DNA from: Pascua guehoae
Taxonomy: Eukaryota > Basidiomycota > Tremellomycetes > Trichosporonales > Trichosporonaceae
Direction of reading: 5' to 3'
Length of the DNA stretch: 64,000 nt
Assembly: GCA_001600415.1 (NCBI GenBank)
Contig: BCJX01000008.1
Coordinates: forward strand, 681,679-745,678
Shown here in pieces: positions 1-12,600 of the stretch. Each line of letters opens with the position of its first letter. Positions within the stretch are counted from its first letter, which is position 1. The notes below the pieces were generated by a model that saw only the letters and a program-made list of their open reading frames with translations, was not told where the DNA came from and did not search any database. A program made the position numbers and the translations under genes.

Positions 1-928
1 ACCGCTGACTCGACCGCGTTTGGCTCGACTTGTCGGGCTGGTCGCTCTTGCTACTCGCGCTCGCCCTCGTACTCGTCTTGCGCGCTTTCCGCGCCTCGGC
101 GCGCTCTGCCGCTCGTTCGGCCGCCTCGTGCGCCTTGCGTTCCTTGTCCGCCTGGCGCTTGCGTTTGCGCTCCTCCTTTTCGGCAGCGACGCGTTCCTTC
201 TTCTCCTGGACGCGGGACGAGCGGCGGCCCGAGTCTGGTGGCGCGGGCATGTTGCTGGCTAATGGGTTTGAGACGGGGCCAGACGACGAGGACGATGTGA
301 TGGGCGTCGGGACCGAGGTGGGGATGGATGTGGGGATAGACGTGTTGATATACGTCGACATTTCCGGGTGTGTCATGTGTGGCATATGTGTGAGGGGCTC
401 GAGGGGTTCGTACTCGAAGGAAGTCTGGTATGGCTCGTCGAGCTCGCGACGGTAACGCTCGTGTTCGTGTTCGTGCACACGCGACGGCCCAGGACTCGCG
501 AGCATGTCGAGCGGGTCGGCCGAGCTGCTGCGCCCCCTGTTCATCGTGGGGATGACGACCTCGACGCGGGATCGTGCCAGCTGCGGCAAGTCGACGTCGC
601 CGTCGCCGTCAGGGGACAGCACGTACCGCCGTGGGCGGATGGGCGTCGAGTGCGCCGGGGATGTCGTAGACGTCGTCGTGGCGGTGACTGAGGGTCAGCA
701 GCGATTAAGATTAAAGAGGTCGTGAGAGGTCAAAGTAATGGGAAAGATGGAGACGCAGCAACACAAGTACTCGTACTCACACTGAATCGGCCGCAACTCG
801 AAAGCGTGCGAGTCGTCGGTCGGCGCGCTCGAGATTGTGTGTGGGGATACCTGGGCGGCGGCGCGGGCTTGTTGTGTGCTGAGAAGAAGAGCACGCTTGA
901 GGTCTGCTTCTTCACGTCGCAGTGACAT
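1..928 (-). CDS. Partial hypothetical protein, UIM-like N-terminus and charged region
   Basis: The gene runs off the left edge of the window, so the C-terminus is missing. Exon 1 (928..781) begins with MSLRREEADLKRALLLS, which resembles a ubiquitin-interacting motif (acidic patch, then xxAxxxS). A GTGAGTACG donor at 780 and a CCCTCAG acceptor ending at 688 define one intron of 93 nt with a CTGAC branch site. Exon 2 (687 to the edge) stays open in the joined frame. It encodes a Pro/Ser/Thr-rich stretch with His-Glu pairs (HEHEHE), then a very basic, Lys/Glu/Arg-alternating segment (EKKERVAAEKEERKRKR) likely to form a charged helix. A nuclear chromatin-associated or ubiquitin-reading role is inference only. 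The family cannot be named from this fragment. Confidence 0.6.
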
Positions 929-1886
929 GGGGTGGTGTGCGATGGGTGATGCGAGATGAGCGAGGAATAAATAAATGGTGGCAACAGACTGTGTAGAGTG
1001 GAATTGGAGCTCCAAGGGCAGGCGCGTTGGGCAGGCAGGCAGGCAGGCGCGGGGGGCGCGTGGTGGAGGGCGGGGGCGGAAGCAAATTCATTTCGCCACC
1101 GTCAACAAGATGAGGGAAAAAGGCGATGGATGATGCAACCCCACTCACCGAAAACAAATGACACGAGGTTACGTAAGTAATGCGCATGAATCGTGTGGTG
1201 GCACGGTGACTTGGTGGCGGATGATCATCGACTGTGCTCTGTGGACACTCCCGACCTTTCATGAAGTTGCTTGTTGAGCATAGGCAACCTGAGAACTCGA
1301 TTGGCTTGGCAATGCCAGTGACCAGCTTGCTTCATCTACTCTTTTGCATGTCATACGCTACATTGCAGCCTACGGCTACCGAGACAGTGGCATTAAACGG
1401 GTCTATCGCACAGCCGTGGTGGTGATTATGTATTGAAGCGATGTATCTGGTCTAAAACGGGATGAGATGCAACTGGTCCATTGCACGTTGGCGCTCGATG
1501 TGGGCTGGGCAGCCATTAAATGAAGGTCGCGTAGGGATTAAAAGGGTGCCAGTGCTGAGGTGATTAAAGATGGTGTAGCGACTAAAGATGGTATAGCGAT
1601 TAAAGATGGTGTAGCGATTAAAGATGGTGTAGCGATTGAGGGTGGTACCCGTGGTGTAACGGTGGCGTAGTTTATAGGTGGCGGAGTGAGTACAAAGCGG
1701 TGGTGTGGGGAAACAAGGTTGCACAGCGATTGGAGGGGTGTAGTAATTATCGGTCGTACCGGTGGTGTGGCAATTCAAAGGAGGCGTTTAGATTAAAAGC
1801 CGCGCATCTGGAACATCGATTGCGAATCTAGAGCTGCGGGTCGGTGGTTTGTAGGATACAGTTGACGAGGGGTAGACCTGGTGGCC
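929..1886. other. Intergenic, left side
   Basis: This stretch separates the start of the left partial gene from the 3' end of the membrane-protein gene. Apart from the 18-bp tandem repeat at 1562..1645 no coding or RNA signal was seen. The 929-1010 part is presumably promoter and 5' UTR of the left gene. Confidence 0.5.
1562..1645. repeat. 18-bp tandem repeat, about 4.5 copies
   Basis: The unit is close to gattaaagatggtgtagc. Copies differ by single substitutions (gactaaag, ggtatagcg). The array lies in the 3' flank of the membrane-protein gene and is AT-richer than its surroundings. In the reverse strand it reads as a repeated RYTIFN peptide, but no gene supports that reading. Confidence 0.8.
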
Positions 1887-3457
1887 CTAGACGTCGCTGC
1901 TCTGCGTCTTGGCCGAGGAGCGGGACGTGGACGTGTGGAGCTCGAACTGCTCCGTCTTTTCGGGCTCGGCGAAACGGCGTGCAAACCCGCGGCGCCCGTG
2001 GTGGACGGCAGTGTAGATTCCCTCAAAGGTGATGATGACGAGTAGCTGCGTTGTGTGAGCGGGAGTAAGCAGGAGAGACGTACCCAGAACGCATTGGCCC
2101 AAGAGATAACGCAGGTGATGTATCCTGCGGGCTCGTACCAGTTCCTGCAGGTTAGTGGGGTGCGCGGAATGCTTTCGTTTGGGACAGTTGGGGACCCTGG
2201 GGACTCACTCGAGCGATAACCAGACGCCGGCTCCACCCGCGGCGTGCCACACAAGAAAGACGGCCATGATTCCCAGATCGGAGTGGACGCGGATGAGTGC
2301 GCCGTCCTTGCAGCTCTTGTTGGCCCACAGCCTGCGGTCAGCTTCGCGCGGCTGGAGGACATACCAAGCAATGCCGTAGATGCTCTGCAGGAGCCCAGCG
2401 ACGAGGAGGGCAGGGACAGCAGTGGAATGGCCTGCATTTCGTGTTAGTAGAGGAAGACAAGTGACTGTTACGACAAGTGCCCATGGACTCACCCCAACGC
2501 ACGCTCATCGCCGTCTCGGCGCAAGCCATGGCAAAGTTGGCCAGCGCGGTCGCGAGCATAAAGCTCATGAGCACGATGAGCGCCGTCCGCGCACGCATGT
2601 CGCGAGTCACACGTCGGGGGTGCGATTCAAGCTCGTCGGCGGTGGCGGGGGCGTACATGCGTGAGAATCCAGGCTTCCCGAATCGGGCCGCGGTCCACCA
2701 CGCCTGCCCGATAATGGCCAAGGCGAGGAGGCCGCCCTTGGCAAACCCAAAGCTCGCAGAGGTGACGCCCAGGTCGTGGTCGTAGATCCACATGCGGCGC
2801 GACGCGTCATAGTGCCGACTGCAGTAGGTGTTAGTTGAGACGTGGGGAAGTCAGCTGCGCCTTGGCTCACATCTTGGACGGGATCCAGACAGCTACGGCG
2901 GCGCCAATGTTCCACACCATCAAGATGACGAGAAAGATCAGGTGCACGCCCGTGTGCACGAGCCGGTTGTCGCGGCTGGCTTTGCGGAGGCGGCCGCGAG
3001 TGATGAGGCTGGGGTTAGTAAGACGTCGCGAAGTGGGTGATCGTAATCCGTGGTAGAAGGCCTAACGGCATGGCCAGGGTAGACAGAGTCGCATGCTCAA
3101 TGCACGCCAATGCGCTGCTGCAACAGAGGTGTCGAAGAGCAGCGCCGCCCCGTCCCAACTGCAACGCCCACTCCCCTCCCACAGGTTGACCCTCTCACAC
3201 TATCGCTCAGATACTCACTACGCAAGCAAGCTGATGGCTGTGATACCATCACACACAGCGAGGGCAATTGAGCGCTCACGGTGGTACAGGGAGTTTGGAA
3301 AGCCGTCGGGGGAAATGCTCGAATAGGGCTCGATGACGACGGCGAGGATGTCAAAGGCAAGCGCCGTGAGCACAATGGGGAGGAAGAGCGAGTAGCACAC
3401 GATGTGGACGATGTTGGCCGCACGCGTCGACGTCGATGGTGGGGGTGGAGCTGACAT
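1887..3457 (-). CDS. Multi-pass integral membrane protein, function unknown
   Basis: Six exons join in one frame: 3457..3219, 3008..2871, 2818..2493, 2431..2209, 2144..2084 and 2045..1887, giving 381 residues. All introns have GT donors (mostly GTGAGT), CTAAC-like branch sites and CAG acceptors. The protein starts MSAPPPPSTSTRAANIVHIV and shows about seven hydrophobic segments (e.g. YSLFLPIVLTALAFDILAVV, HLIFLVILMVWNIGAAVAVW, TALIVLMSFMLATALANFAM, VPALLVAGLLQSIYGIAW). A conserved-looking loop reads RMWIYDHDLGV. The tail (GRRGFARRFAEPEKTEQFE) is polar and Ser/Thr-rich and is probably cytosolic. The topology recalls fungal seven-helix proteins of unknown function, but I do not recognise the family. 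No transporter or receptor signature was seen. Confidence 0.8.
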
Positions 3458-4899
3458 GGTGGGAGTTGTGGCGCGATGGCGAGGCTGTGTGGTTGGGATA
3501 CACGGTCGCGTCGGGGGTGTACTGGGTGGGGTTTGGGTTTGGGCGAGGTGGAGTGAGGTGGGTCAGATTGACGTGCTGCTTTTAATGTAAAGTTGAGAAG
3601 AGTAGCTAGTAGCAAAGTGGAGTGATCTCGAAGAATGAATTTGTGCAGGGTGGAGGCGGTGCGCAGAGAAGAAATGTCTTGGAGAAGAATGTCTTGGCAT
3701 TGCGCTAACAGCGGCCATGACGGACAAGACAAGGCGGTCACATGTGCACGCATGCACTGCTTGGTTGCACCACTCGGGCCCACCGGAACGGCGTACTGAC
3801 CGCTGACTGCTACCGCCGACTCTCCGTCCCCCCCACAGCCCACGGGCCATGCTTCTCAGAGTATGAGAGTACCGTACCGAGCATGCGAGCCTTCCGATCG
3901 CGATACGCCAAGACTCACCGCCTTGATTAGCCTCCGCTTTGTCCGTTCAGGATATCGGGCCCAGGTACACAAGTGGAGCCACCGGCCACATCCGGGGCAC
4001 GTGCACCGCCTGAACTTTACGCCGTCTTAGCGCTCTTGCTCGATGGAAGTTGTGGCGGCTCGCAGCGGCGCGGCGCGCCACGGCGCCGGGGACACGTGCA
4101 CAGCATGGATCGCTCTGCCGCTCATACATGGCACTGCCGTGTACTGCCGCCTGATCCGCCCTTCATTTGCCTCCGCTTGTTTGCTCGGCGATCGCGGCAT
4201 ATGGACAGTCGGGCGCGGTTGGGGTTTGAGGTAGGCGCATACGGGACTACAGTATGGGTTTCGACCAAGGGAAGCAAGATCATGAGATCCGCGGTCCCGC
4301 TCGCCGCTGTTGGCCGGCGTTGCACAGCTTGCCATGCCCGTTGGAGGGCTGGTGTGCATGGTGTGCCCAAGGCCAGAGGAGACCACAGCAAAAGGAGGTT
4401 CTTCGACGCCCAAAAAAGGTAGGACCTCATGCTTTTCCACTCTTCCGTCGCCCACTACAGGCGCGGCCGCGCGTCAGGCCGTCTTCAAACTATCGCGCCA
4501 ACCACGGCGACCGCGTTCGGATGTCGATGTCATCAAATGGTACGTTACAACCGCAATACCACCCATCACGTTCAAAATTGTTCAAACCTCCATCCGTTTG
4601 GCCAGTCTCGGTGACGGTTTGAAATCTGCCCTTGCATGCCACAGTAGCGATGTCGGGCATCCATCAGGCATCAGACACCTACCGCCGTCCCGTATGCCCC
4701 GTTCAATCCCCAGATCCCGGAGGTCACAGTAGCTGCCAAGCCTGCCGGAACTGTAGTTGTTGCCCAGGCATAGTTGTGCAGCATTGTAACCTAAGCCCCG
4801 TTGACAGGTTGCACGTCATCAAACAGATCAACGCTGTCATCTCCATGCGTTCAGGCGCCGACGGGCGAACCGACAATGGGCGACCGCATTTACGTAATC
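3458..4899. other. Intergenic between membrane-protein gene and tRNA-Tyr
   Basis: The first few hundred bases are the promoter of the leftward membrane-protein gene. Open frames of 60-150 codons occur on both strands, but they overlap each other, lack splice-consistent extension and show no recognisable motif. I call no gene here. Confidence 0.4.
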
Positions 4900-4990
4900 C
4901 TCTCGATAGCTCAGTTGGTAGAGCGTCGGACTGTAATTGGTTATCCCCACTTTAATCCGCAGGTCCTGTGTTCGACTCACAGTCGAGAGA
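4900..4990 (+). tRNA. tRNA-Tyr (GTA) with 18-nt intron
   Basis: The acceptor arm CTCTCGA pairs exactly with TCGAGAG at 4983..4989, with discriminator A at 4990. The D arm is GCTC/GAGC and the T loop is TTCGACTC. The anticodon GTA lies at 4933..4935. A roughly 18-nt intron (about 4937..4954) follows position 37, as in other eukaryotic tyrosine tRNAs. A T run shortly downstream (about 5010-5026) fits RNA polymerase III termination. Confidence 0.92.
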
Positions 4991-7103
4991 TCTTTTGGTT
5001 CTCGTCCATTTTTTTTTTTTTTTTTCGCCCACTCGCTCACCTACTCTGTTCCAGTGCCAGAGGCCGGACTCGACATCAGGACTCTAGAGGCAATGGCATA
5101 GCCAGTCCCATTGGGTTGTGTGCACGGTGCTTGTTCAACGTGTCCTCTTTCCAACCACACCACAAGGGTAGCGCGTATCGCGTATCGCGTTTGACACGTT
5201 TCCAAGTTGAACTAGTCAGCCTAATCGAGCTACTCAGTGACTCTGGTCACTCCCACCCCAGAAGTAAACCCTTTTTGCATGCATGCGTTCCATCCACTTG
5301 GTGCACGTTTTGGTCTTTTTTTTTGGCCTCTCTACGAAGCAGGGCATATTAGTCTCGACATCACCATCGGTGGCAAGACGTCGGCCGGCGCGGCGGGGAG
5401 TGTGCACGTACCACCGATGCCTGGTTTGGCACCTCACACACCCAGTCCCTCTAGCTTATTGCACACGTCGCTGACTGAGTGGTTGAGTAGCCTGAGTGGC
5501 CCAGTCGCCAATGGAGCACAACACCGCCATGCATGTCATAGCACCGGCCGATGGGTCGTCCCAGATCCCACACATGCCACATGCCACACATTTGACGGAT
5601 TTGCATGGATGCCTTGAATGGAAGGCGCTCTGCAACAAATGCACTGTCACCCAGCGGGGAGGGGATCCGCAGACTGCAGGGACACATGTGCCCGTGTGTC
5701 TACCCCTGTACCCCACGCGCTCAAGAGTTGCAAGAGGGTGTAACCCCCGTCTCCATTCCAGGCGGCTGACGTGTTAAGCGCTGTGCCGCCGCAGTTGAGC
5801 AGCGCAACAGTAATGATTGTTTCCATGTCACCAGTGCCACCCGAACCCTAGCCTACGGGCGCGGGACTGTGTCATTGTCAGATTCGTCACCTCGTTTCTC
5901 ACTTGTCCGTCTCAACGTGCCAAACCCCCGACACACTACACCTAGACCCCTAGGAACATCTCAAACGGGGGCGGTGGGGCGGTGAGTTTGTGGCTGCGGC
6001 GGCGAAGGCGGGGTAAACGTCTGGCCCCAGCCATCGCCGCGCGCCCATCCGCAGTATCAGCAAGCAACAGCAACATGTGGCGACTGGTTGTTTGTGTATT
6101 TATTGGCCGAGCGCGTCCAACAAGGTCACTCAGGGTCTGACGCGAAGGGGTCGCGAGATTCCCACCTCGACAAGCTCCACCGCAAAATGGCTGGCCCTGC
6201 GGATGGCAAAAGCATGCGGCACCCACCCACCGCAAGAGTTTGCCCAGGGCGCGCAGGGCGGACGCGTTTTGGCGTCGTCAGGGACGTGATTTGGGCAAAA
6301 AAAAAGGGGGCGGGGGGGAGGGGCGCGGGCTGGGCGGTGGTAAATAATCTATTTTGGGCGTGGCTGCATAGCTTGCATCGCCTTGGCTCCGCAATTGTTT
6401 TTTCTATCTTTCCCTGGGCCGCGACAGTCGCGTGTCACCCGGATTCTTCGCGTCTTACCCGCATCGGCCGCAAGCACGCTACCCACGCCACCACCGTACG
6501 TGTCGGCCGTCGCATCCCACAAGGCGGCCGGCGGTGGGCCATTCCAGGCATCTATGTATGCACGCAGTAGTGCGGGTCGGGAGGCAGGACCTACTGTAGA
6601 CCTAGGCCTGGACAGGTACCAAGCAACAAGCTGTGTCCTGTGCTCGTCGGTATGGTTGGTATCCATCGCACGTCGCTGGTCGTCTGGCACCACACACTCT
6701 CTCATCCGCTCCAGTCCATTTCTCCCCCTCCGTCTTGCCCGTCCACAACAACTAGAAGTCCTAGAGCATACAACATCGCATCGACCCCGTCGTCTTCATA
6801 CTTCCCCCACCACATCTGTCTCTTTCGATTTTACTCTTCCCTCCTCTTTCCATCTCCCCCCTAGACTCCTTTAGGCTTGTCTTTTCCGGCTAGCATCCTT
6901 TACCTCTGGTCTCCCAGCGCCCTGGCCTTTCTTCTTCCCGTCTCCACAAAGTGAGTTGCCTCCGCACCCTCCTTTCTTCTTCCTCTGTACAACACCAAAC
7001 ACACAAAGCCCCACTCCCCGTCTTCCTCTCCCTCCAACACTCGCGAGCGACGAACGTTCTCTCCATCTCTGTCCCAGCGCACTCGGCTTACACACTCAGC
7101 ACG
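4991..7103. other. Intergenic upstream of the glycoprotein gene
   Basis: No gene is supported in this 2.1 kb. From about 6,715 to 7,080 the + strand becomes strongly pyrimidine-rich (TCTTCC, CCTCC tracts), typical of the promoter and 5' UTR of a highly expressed basidiomycete gene, and leads into the start codon at 7104. A G/A-rich run lies at about 6297-6325. Confidence 0.5.
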
Positions 7104-8643
7104 ATGCTCTCCCAACTCCTCGCCGGGGCCTTCCTGGCCGGTTCGGTAAGTGTCTCCCCCCTCATTCATGCCTGTCACCTTCCCTCCGCCAACTTGCACC
7201 CGCTACAGGCCCTGCGTAAAGACGAACCGTGTTTCTGACTCCAAGGCCCATGCACAGGTTACTGCCACCGGCACGATGGGTGTCACCAACCCCTCTGCCC
7301 CGGTCATGGGTACTCCGATCAACCAGACTTCGATGGCTCGTCTTGTTTCCCTCAACGCCATTGACGACTTGTGAGTACCGTTGCACAAAGCACCAGCCGT
7401 GTCGTATCCTGGGAGCGGGAAGCTCGAGGGGACTAGACTGTGGGGCGGTTGCCACCGCCACAGTCGGTGTCTGGGTGACTGGCTCAAGAATAGCACAAAA
7501 GCGGTGCTGGGATCCGCCCGGCGATTCTAGCACACACACTGCCCTTCCTTTTGTATCCTTTGGCACAGTGCACGTCAAATCCCATGTGTACTGCGCATCC
7601 GTTCACTCATCCTGCCCTTACACGTCCACGTGCAGCCACTAACACTCCCACAGCTGCATCTTTGCTCCGCCCGAGCCCAACAGCATCATTGGCGAGACCG
7701 AGGACCGCGAGGTGGCGTGGTGTGTGCAGCCGCGCAACAATGCGCGTGTCATCCCCGACGGCACGTTTACCTCTGTGCACTTTGTCAAGACCCCACTCTA
7801 CTGGCAGGTGCAGGGCTTTGGCGACTTTACAAAGCTCAACATTGCCGCTGGTGACCAGGGTGGCGAGCTCGACCCGCACGGCGCCACGGGTCTTGGTAAC
7901 CCGGTCGGCGGCAACGTGACGGCCAACGCCACGGGCACGGACGTCAACTACGAGGAGTGGATGAAGTGAGTCGTGGCCGACAGGAATATCAAAAGTAACC
8001 ACACTCACACGCTAGCTACATGTCGTTTGAGCAGTTCTGCCTGCGCATCTGCATTTCCGAAAATGCGACCTACTCTGCGGCCATCGAGTGCCAGCACACG
8101 ATTGACGAGATGGGCTGCCAATGGGTCATGCCGGGCGACTACACGGACAACTCGTTTACCGAGTGCGAGGCCGACTCTGCGTACCCTCCGGGCGTCTACC
8201 CACTGGCCAACGGCTCGACCTCGACCTTTGCCCAGCGCTACACGGGCACGTACACTTCGGGAACCGTTCGGGAAAAGTGGACCATTGGCGTCACCGTCAC
8301 TCCCTCCGCGCCCTTCTCCACTCCCGCCTCGTCAAGCTGCACTACGTACAAGACGATTGGTAACGGTATCCCCGTCTCGTTGCTCTCGTCCGACGCCGCG
8401 TTCTCGTGGACTGGCGTCCACTCGTTTGCCGCCACGGGCACCGCTGCGGTTCTCGCCTCGAGCGACGCCTCGTCGGGTGACGCCTCGGGTGGCGACACGG
8501 CCGCCTCGGGCTCGGGCTCGCCCGGCAACGCCAACAACGCCAAGAGCGACAGCGCCGCCTTCGCTCCAAGCTACGCCCCCGTGTTTGCCGGCGTCTTTTC
8601 GCTCGTCGCTGTCGTTGCCGGTGCCGGTTGCATCTTGCTCTAA
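7104..8643 (+). CDS. Macrophage-activating-glycoprotein homologue, secreted GPI-type
   Basis: Four exons (7104..7145, 7258..7370, 7654..7965, 8016..8643) join to 364 residues. Exon 1 encodes a hydrophobic leader (MLSQLLAGAFLAGS), which with the next residues forms a signal peptide. The mature part carries hallmarks of a basidiomycete family annotated in Cryptococcus as macrophage activating glycoprotein: CIFAPPEPNS, GETEDREVAWC, PRNNARVIPDGTFT, KLNIAAGDQGGELDPHGATG, YEEWMNYMSFEQFCLRIC and DEMGCQWVMPGDY. The C-terminus is Ser/Ala/Gly-rich and ends in a hydrophobic segment (VFAGVFSLVAVVAGAGCILL), as expected for GPI attachment. It is probably cell-surface or secreted. The molecular function is not known. 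Its pyrimidine-rich promoter suggests strong expression. The acceptor at 7257 was chosen because it restores the family start VTATG; the earlier acceptor at 7209 would run into a stop. Confidence 0.9.
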
Positions 8644-9686
8644 GCCTGAGGGAGCCTAGTTTTTGCAACACACTCGCCACTTCATTTAATGGGCACCGCC
8701 CCACCTCCCTTGGGGCATCCCCTGTGAACATTCCCCTGTGGACATTCCACCATCAACTCCTGGACACTAGCCATCTTTGTAATCTGATGGACCCTCATTT
8801 GTGACTGTACATTCTATTCCATTCTCTGTGTCGAAGCCGAAGAGCACAACCCACCCTGTCTCAGTCTCCCCTTCATTAACCCTCACCGCTCACTACCCCG
8901 ACGATACAGAAGGAATCCTGTTCTGCCCATGGCTGTGATAGCATTGCAAGAGGTCCCACAGTTTTCTGTTGCACCTACATGGACTCACCAGGCAGTGTGC
9001 CCATAAGGCTGATAGTGCGAGCTCACGATTGTCCGACCGAAGGAACCCATCGCCATCAACTCGCACTCCATCGCCGAGGGCATCACGTGCCAACTACGAC
9101 CAGCTGGGCGTTTGGGCCAAACCCAACCCCAGGCCATGTTTCATATCTTTCATCTTGCCGAGCTCCAGAAGTACAACCTGGCAAAGGATGGACATTGACA
9201 GTTCTCCAGACTGGGCGACAAGAGTGGTGTTGCCTCTGAAGAATTGGCGCAAGGCACACCCCCTGGCAGCCCCACTCTCTGTACCCTATCCTTGGAAGAC
9301 TGCCGCCCCCCTCGACCACCTGGGCGTGGCATAGTACTTGTACACCCGCTGAACCGCCAGGTCGGCGAGGAAGAGCTAAAGTCAAACAGAGGTTGGGTGA
9401 GTGGGCTCTTGAATGGTCTTCAACGAGCCAAGTCGAATGAGCACTCTCAACACTCTGAACACTTTGCCAACCCTGCACATCCCGTAGGCATCGGACGCCC
9501 ACCAGTGAGGTAATGCATGAACTGTGACTATTAATACAATGACGACGATGCGTGAATGGGTGTCTGAGCGGTTCTGGATGCAGCGTCCGCGCCGGCGCGG
9601 AAAAAATGGTTGTCTCGTCTTGTGGGTCTCTCGGGTGTCTCTCGTCGTTGGTTGTGTGTAGAGCTCTGCTCCGGGCCCCTGCGCCT
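8644..9686. other. Convergent intergenic region with coding-like fragments
   Basis: This region lies between the 3' ends of the glycoprotein and kinase genes. Two stretches look protein-derived but incomplete. On + at 9022..9198 a 58-codon frame ends in a stop (it contains KEPIAINSHSIAEGI and FHIFHLAELQKYNLAKDG), with a possible continuation after an AG at about 9209. On - at 9375..9286 a possible terminal exon follows a TTTAG acceptor and ends VYKYYATPRWSRGAAVFQG-stop. Neither joins convincingly to a start. They may be gene relics. Confidence 0.3.
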
Positions 9687-12600
9687 CTATGGCCGCTTCT
9701 TACTCCCCCTGCGACCAATGAGCGACCCGATCGCGCCGCGGAGGCTCTCCTTGTCGTCCCCGCTGTCTTTATCTTTGCGGTGCAGCCAGCCGTGCTTTTC
9801 CTTGCTGGGGGCGCGGACGAGGGGCACCGACGTCGGCTCGGTGCCGTTTGTAAACCCGTGCCCGTTGGCGCTAAAGCCAAATAGGCCCTTGCGAGGGCGG
9901 TCGCGTTCGGTCGCTGCGCTCGTCGTCGAGCCGTGGCTTCCGTGGGACCCGTGGCTGCCGTGACTCGTGTCGCTGCCGGGGCTCTTTGTGAGCAAGTGTC
10001 CGTTGCCGGCCCCGTTTGAGAGGACGTGCGCGGGGCCGAGGCGCAGGTCGTGCATTCCCCCGGGGCCCTCGAGGGGCGTCATGTAGCTCTCGACGGGGGT
10101 CCCGGGGCTCCCAGGCGAGGCTGGGCTGTGGCTCCCGTTGCTGATCGAGCGCTCGACAAGGGGTGGGAGCGGGGGAGGGAGAGTGTCGGTCGCTCGTACA
10201 GGCGAGTCACCGGGGCCGGCGGAGCTGGGGACGCTGTTCGTGGTGGTGCCGTTGGCCACACCGTTGGCCGTGGCAGCGACATTGACACCGTTGGCCGGCG
10301 GGGCCTGGGACGGAACAGGGCCAGGCGCAGATGTGCCGGCCACAGCAACGTATGCCGCCGCGAGACCCGATGCGCTCGTGGCCCGCGCGGCGGGGGGTCC
10401 GCCCTCGGACTGGAACGTCACGCTGCGTCCGCGGCGCAGTGCGCGGTTGCTCGGGACTGGCGAGTTGGGCGCGCGGGAGCGGCCTGCGCTCGACACTGAG
10501 CGGCGCGGTGTCATCGTCCCGCTTGCCGCGGGCTCAGCAGGGGGTTGGCTGGATGCGCTGGGCGCGTTCTGGTTGGCGCCCGACCCAAAGCCCGAGCCCG
10601 AACCAGGGAGGAATCCCGAGCCAAAGAGCGAGCCCTCGGTGGGTGTCGGCGGCTGCGAGTCGTAGTATGTCCGCTCGGCCCACTGGTTGAGGCTGATACG
10701 CGGCGATGGCGGCCACTCGGACGCCAGCGAGGCGCGGCTCCCCACGCGGCCGAGGAACGGTGCAGACGGCGATGTAGCGGACGCCGGGGTCATGTACGCC
10801 CCATCCGATCCCACAGGGGATGCAGCCGCGGCCAAGGATGTCACAGACACGGCAGACGGCGACGTAAAGCGTGCAATGGGAGAGTTGGGCACCGAAAAGT
10901 TAAAGTCCCATGATGGCGCACCCGACACGACCGACGAGATGGTCGGAATGCGCCGCAGCTCTTGCCGCTGGCTCAATGGAGGCATGTCGCGGAGAAGCAC
11001 GTCGGCGAGATATGACGGCTTCTTCACATGACGTAGCCATGGGTGCTGCGCGAGTTGTGCGGCCGTGGGTCTGCAAGTCAGCTTGGGTCGAGTTCGCGCG
11101 GACCTACCGCTTCGTCGGATCCTTTTGCAAGCATGAATTCACAAAGTCGCGGAAGTGGTGGTTACACCCGTCGGGAAGGGTAGGCGATGGACGTGTGGCT
11201 GTCGCCGCCATGACGTCGCTGGGGCGACCGGTCCCCGGCGGTGCGCCAGTTGCGAGCTCAATCAGAGTGATGCCCAGCGACCAGATGTCGGCCTTGGCAT
11301 CGTACGGCTGTCCGAGGATGACTTCGGGCGCCATCCAGTTGGGCTGTGGTGTGAGTCATGCGATCGGTGGCGTCGAGCAGGAGCGTGACCAGGGAGGGAA
11401 GTGGCGCGGGCCATGTGTAGTTGTTCAGATGCGGCAATGTGTGTCGTACAGCGAACACATCAGAAGATGCCGAGTCCGCCACATGCCACTGTGCCAAGAC
11501 GACTGACAGAGCCGCAGAGACATCCGCAGAAACAACCAGTGCGGACAGCTGCGAAACAACTCACCGTGCCAACAAAGCTCTGCCTCTTGCCAAGCACGAT
11601 GCGAGCAGGGACGTCGCGGCTTATGCTCGACTGCCGCGCATGACCGGGGCCGGGGTGGTCGAAGCGGACGTCCTCGACGAACCGAGGGCGCTCATCCTTG
11701 GGTGTTGGAGGGATGTTGACGTCACCGCCGACGCCAAAGTCGGCGAGCAGGACGGTGCCGTCTGGCTGAATGAGGAGGTTGCCTGCTTTGAGGTCACGCT
11801 GCGAGTCAGTAACGCGAGCTGGGAGAACAAGGAGGCGTGTGCTGGTGGCGCACGTGCGTGTTGTTCGCGCGATGCGATCGCGAATCATGCGCGCGCCACC
11901 AGAAGCATCGATCGAGTCACCGGTACATTGCCGCACAGGACCACCATCATGTGCCATTGCCGAGAATTGGGCATGGCGCAGTCACATGGGTGCCATGACG
12001 AGCGGCACTGATGCGTGCCGGACCGTGCACAATGTGCTCAATGTGCATGCCGCACCGCCCGACAACCCCCGGTAGACCGACATCGTTGCCGGGCACATCA
12101 CCGTCGCGGTGGTGCCAGTGCGCGATCATGCCGACGCATCGCACACAGCGGAACACCCACACGCCAGACACGGTACACAATACACGCGGCCCCAATCTGA
12201 TACGCACATGCAAGAACCCATTGGTGTGGAGATAGACGAGCCCGTCGACGACCTGCTTGGTGACGGCCTTGACCTCGTCCTCTTCGAGTGCCGCGGCGCC
12301 ATTCTTGGCACGGTATCCGGAATGCGCGCGCCACTCGAGCACGCCGTTGAGCGAGCCGCCCGCGATCAATGGGGTTACAATCGCGACGCGTGCATGATCT
12401 GGTGGGAGGGTGAATGTTGCGAGCACACTAGAACAAAGTGTCAGCACATTAGCGCAAGAGAATGAGAGACATGGGTCATGCGCAGCACCATCGGGCGCCG
12501 CTAGTGGTGCGTGGACGCCGGCAGGTGAAACAACCGGTGCCCAGTGGTCCTGGAGCCGGCGCTCGGGGGTGGGTCGGAGCGTCCCGTGTGCGTGCGCCGA

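Noticed and set aside
4027..4455. 142-codon minus-strand frame in the 3.5-4.9 kb gap
   Set aside because: Overlaps comparable frames on the other strand; no domain, no splice extension, no start context.
7210..7238. Alternative second exon of the glycoprotein beginning ALRKDEP
   Set aside because: It meets a stop within ten codons, whereas the acceptor at 7257 gives the family-conserved VTATGTMGVTNPSAP.
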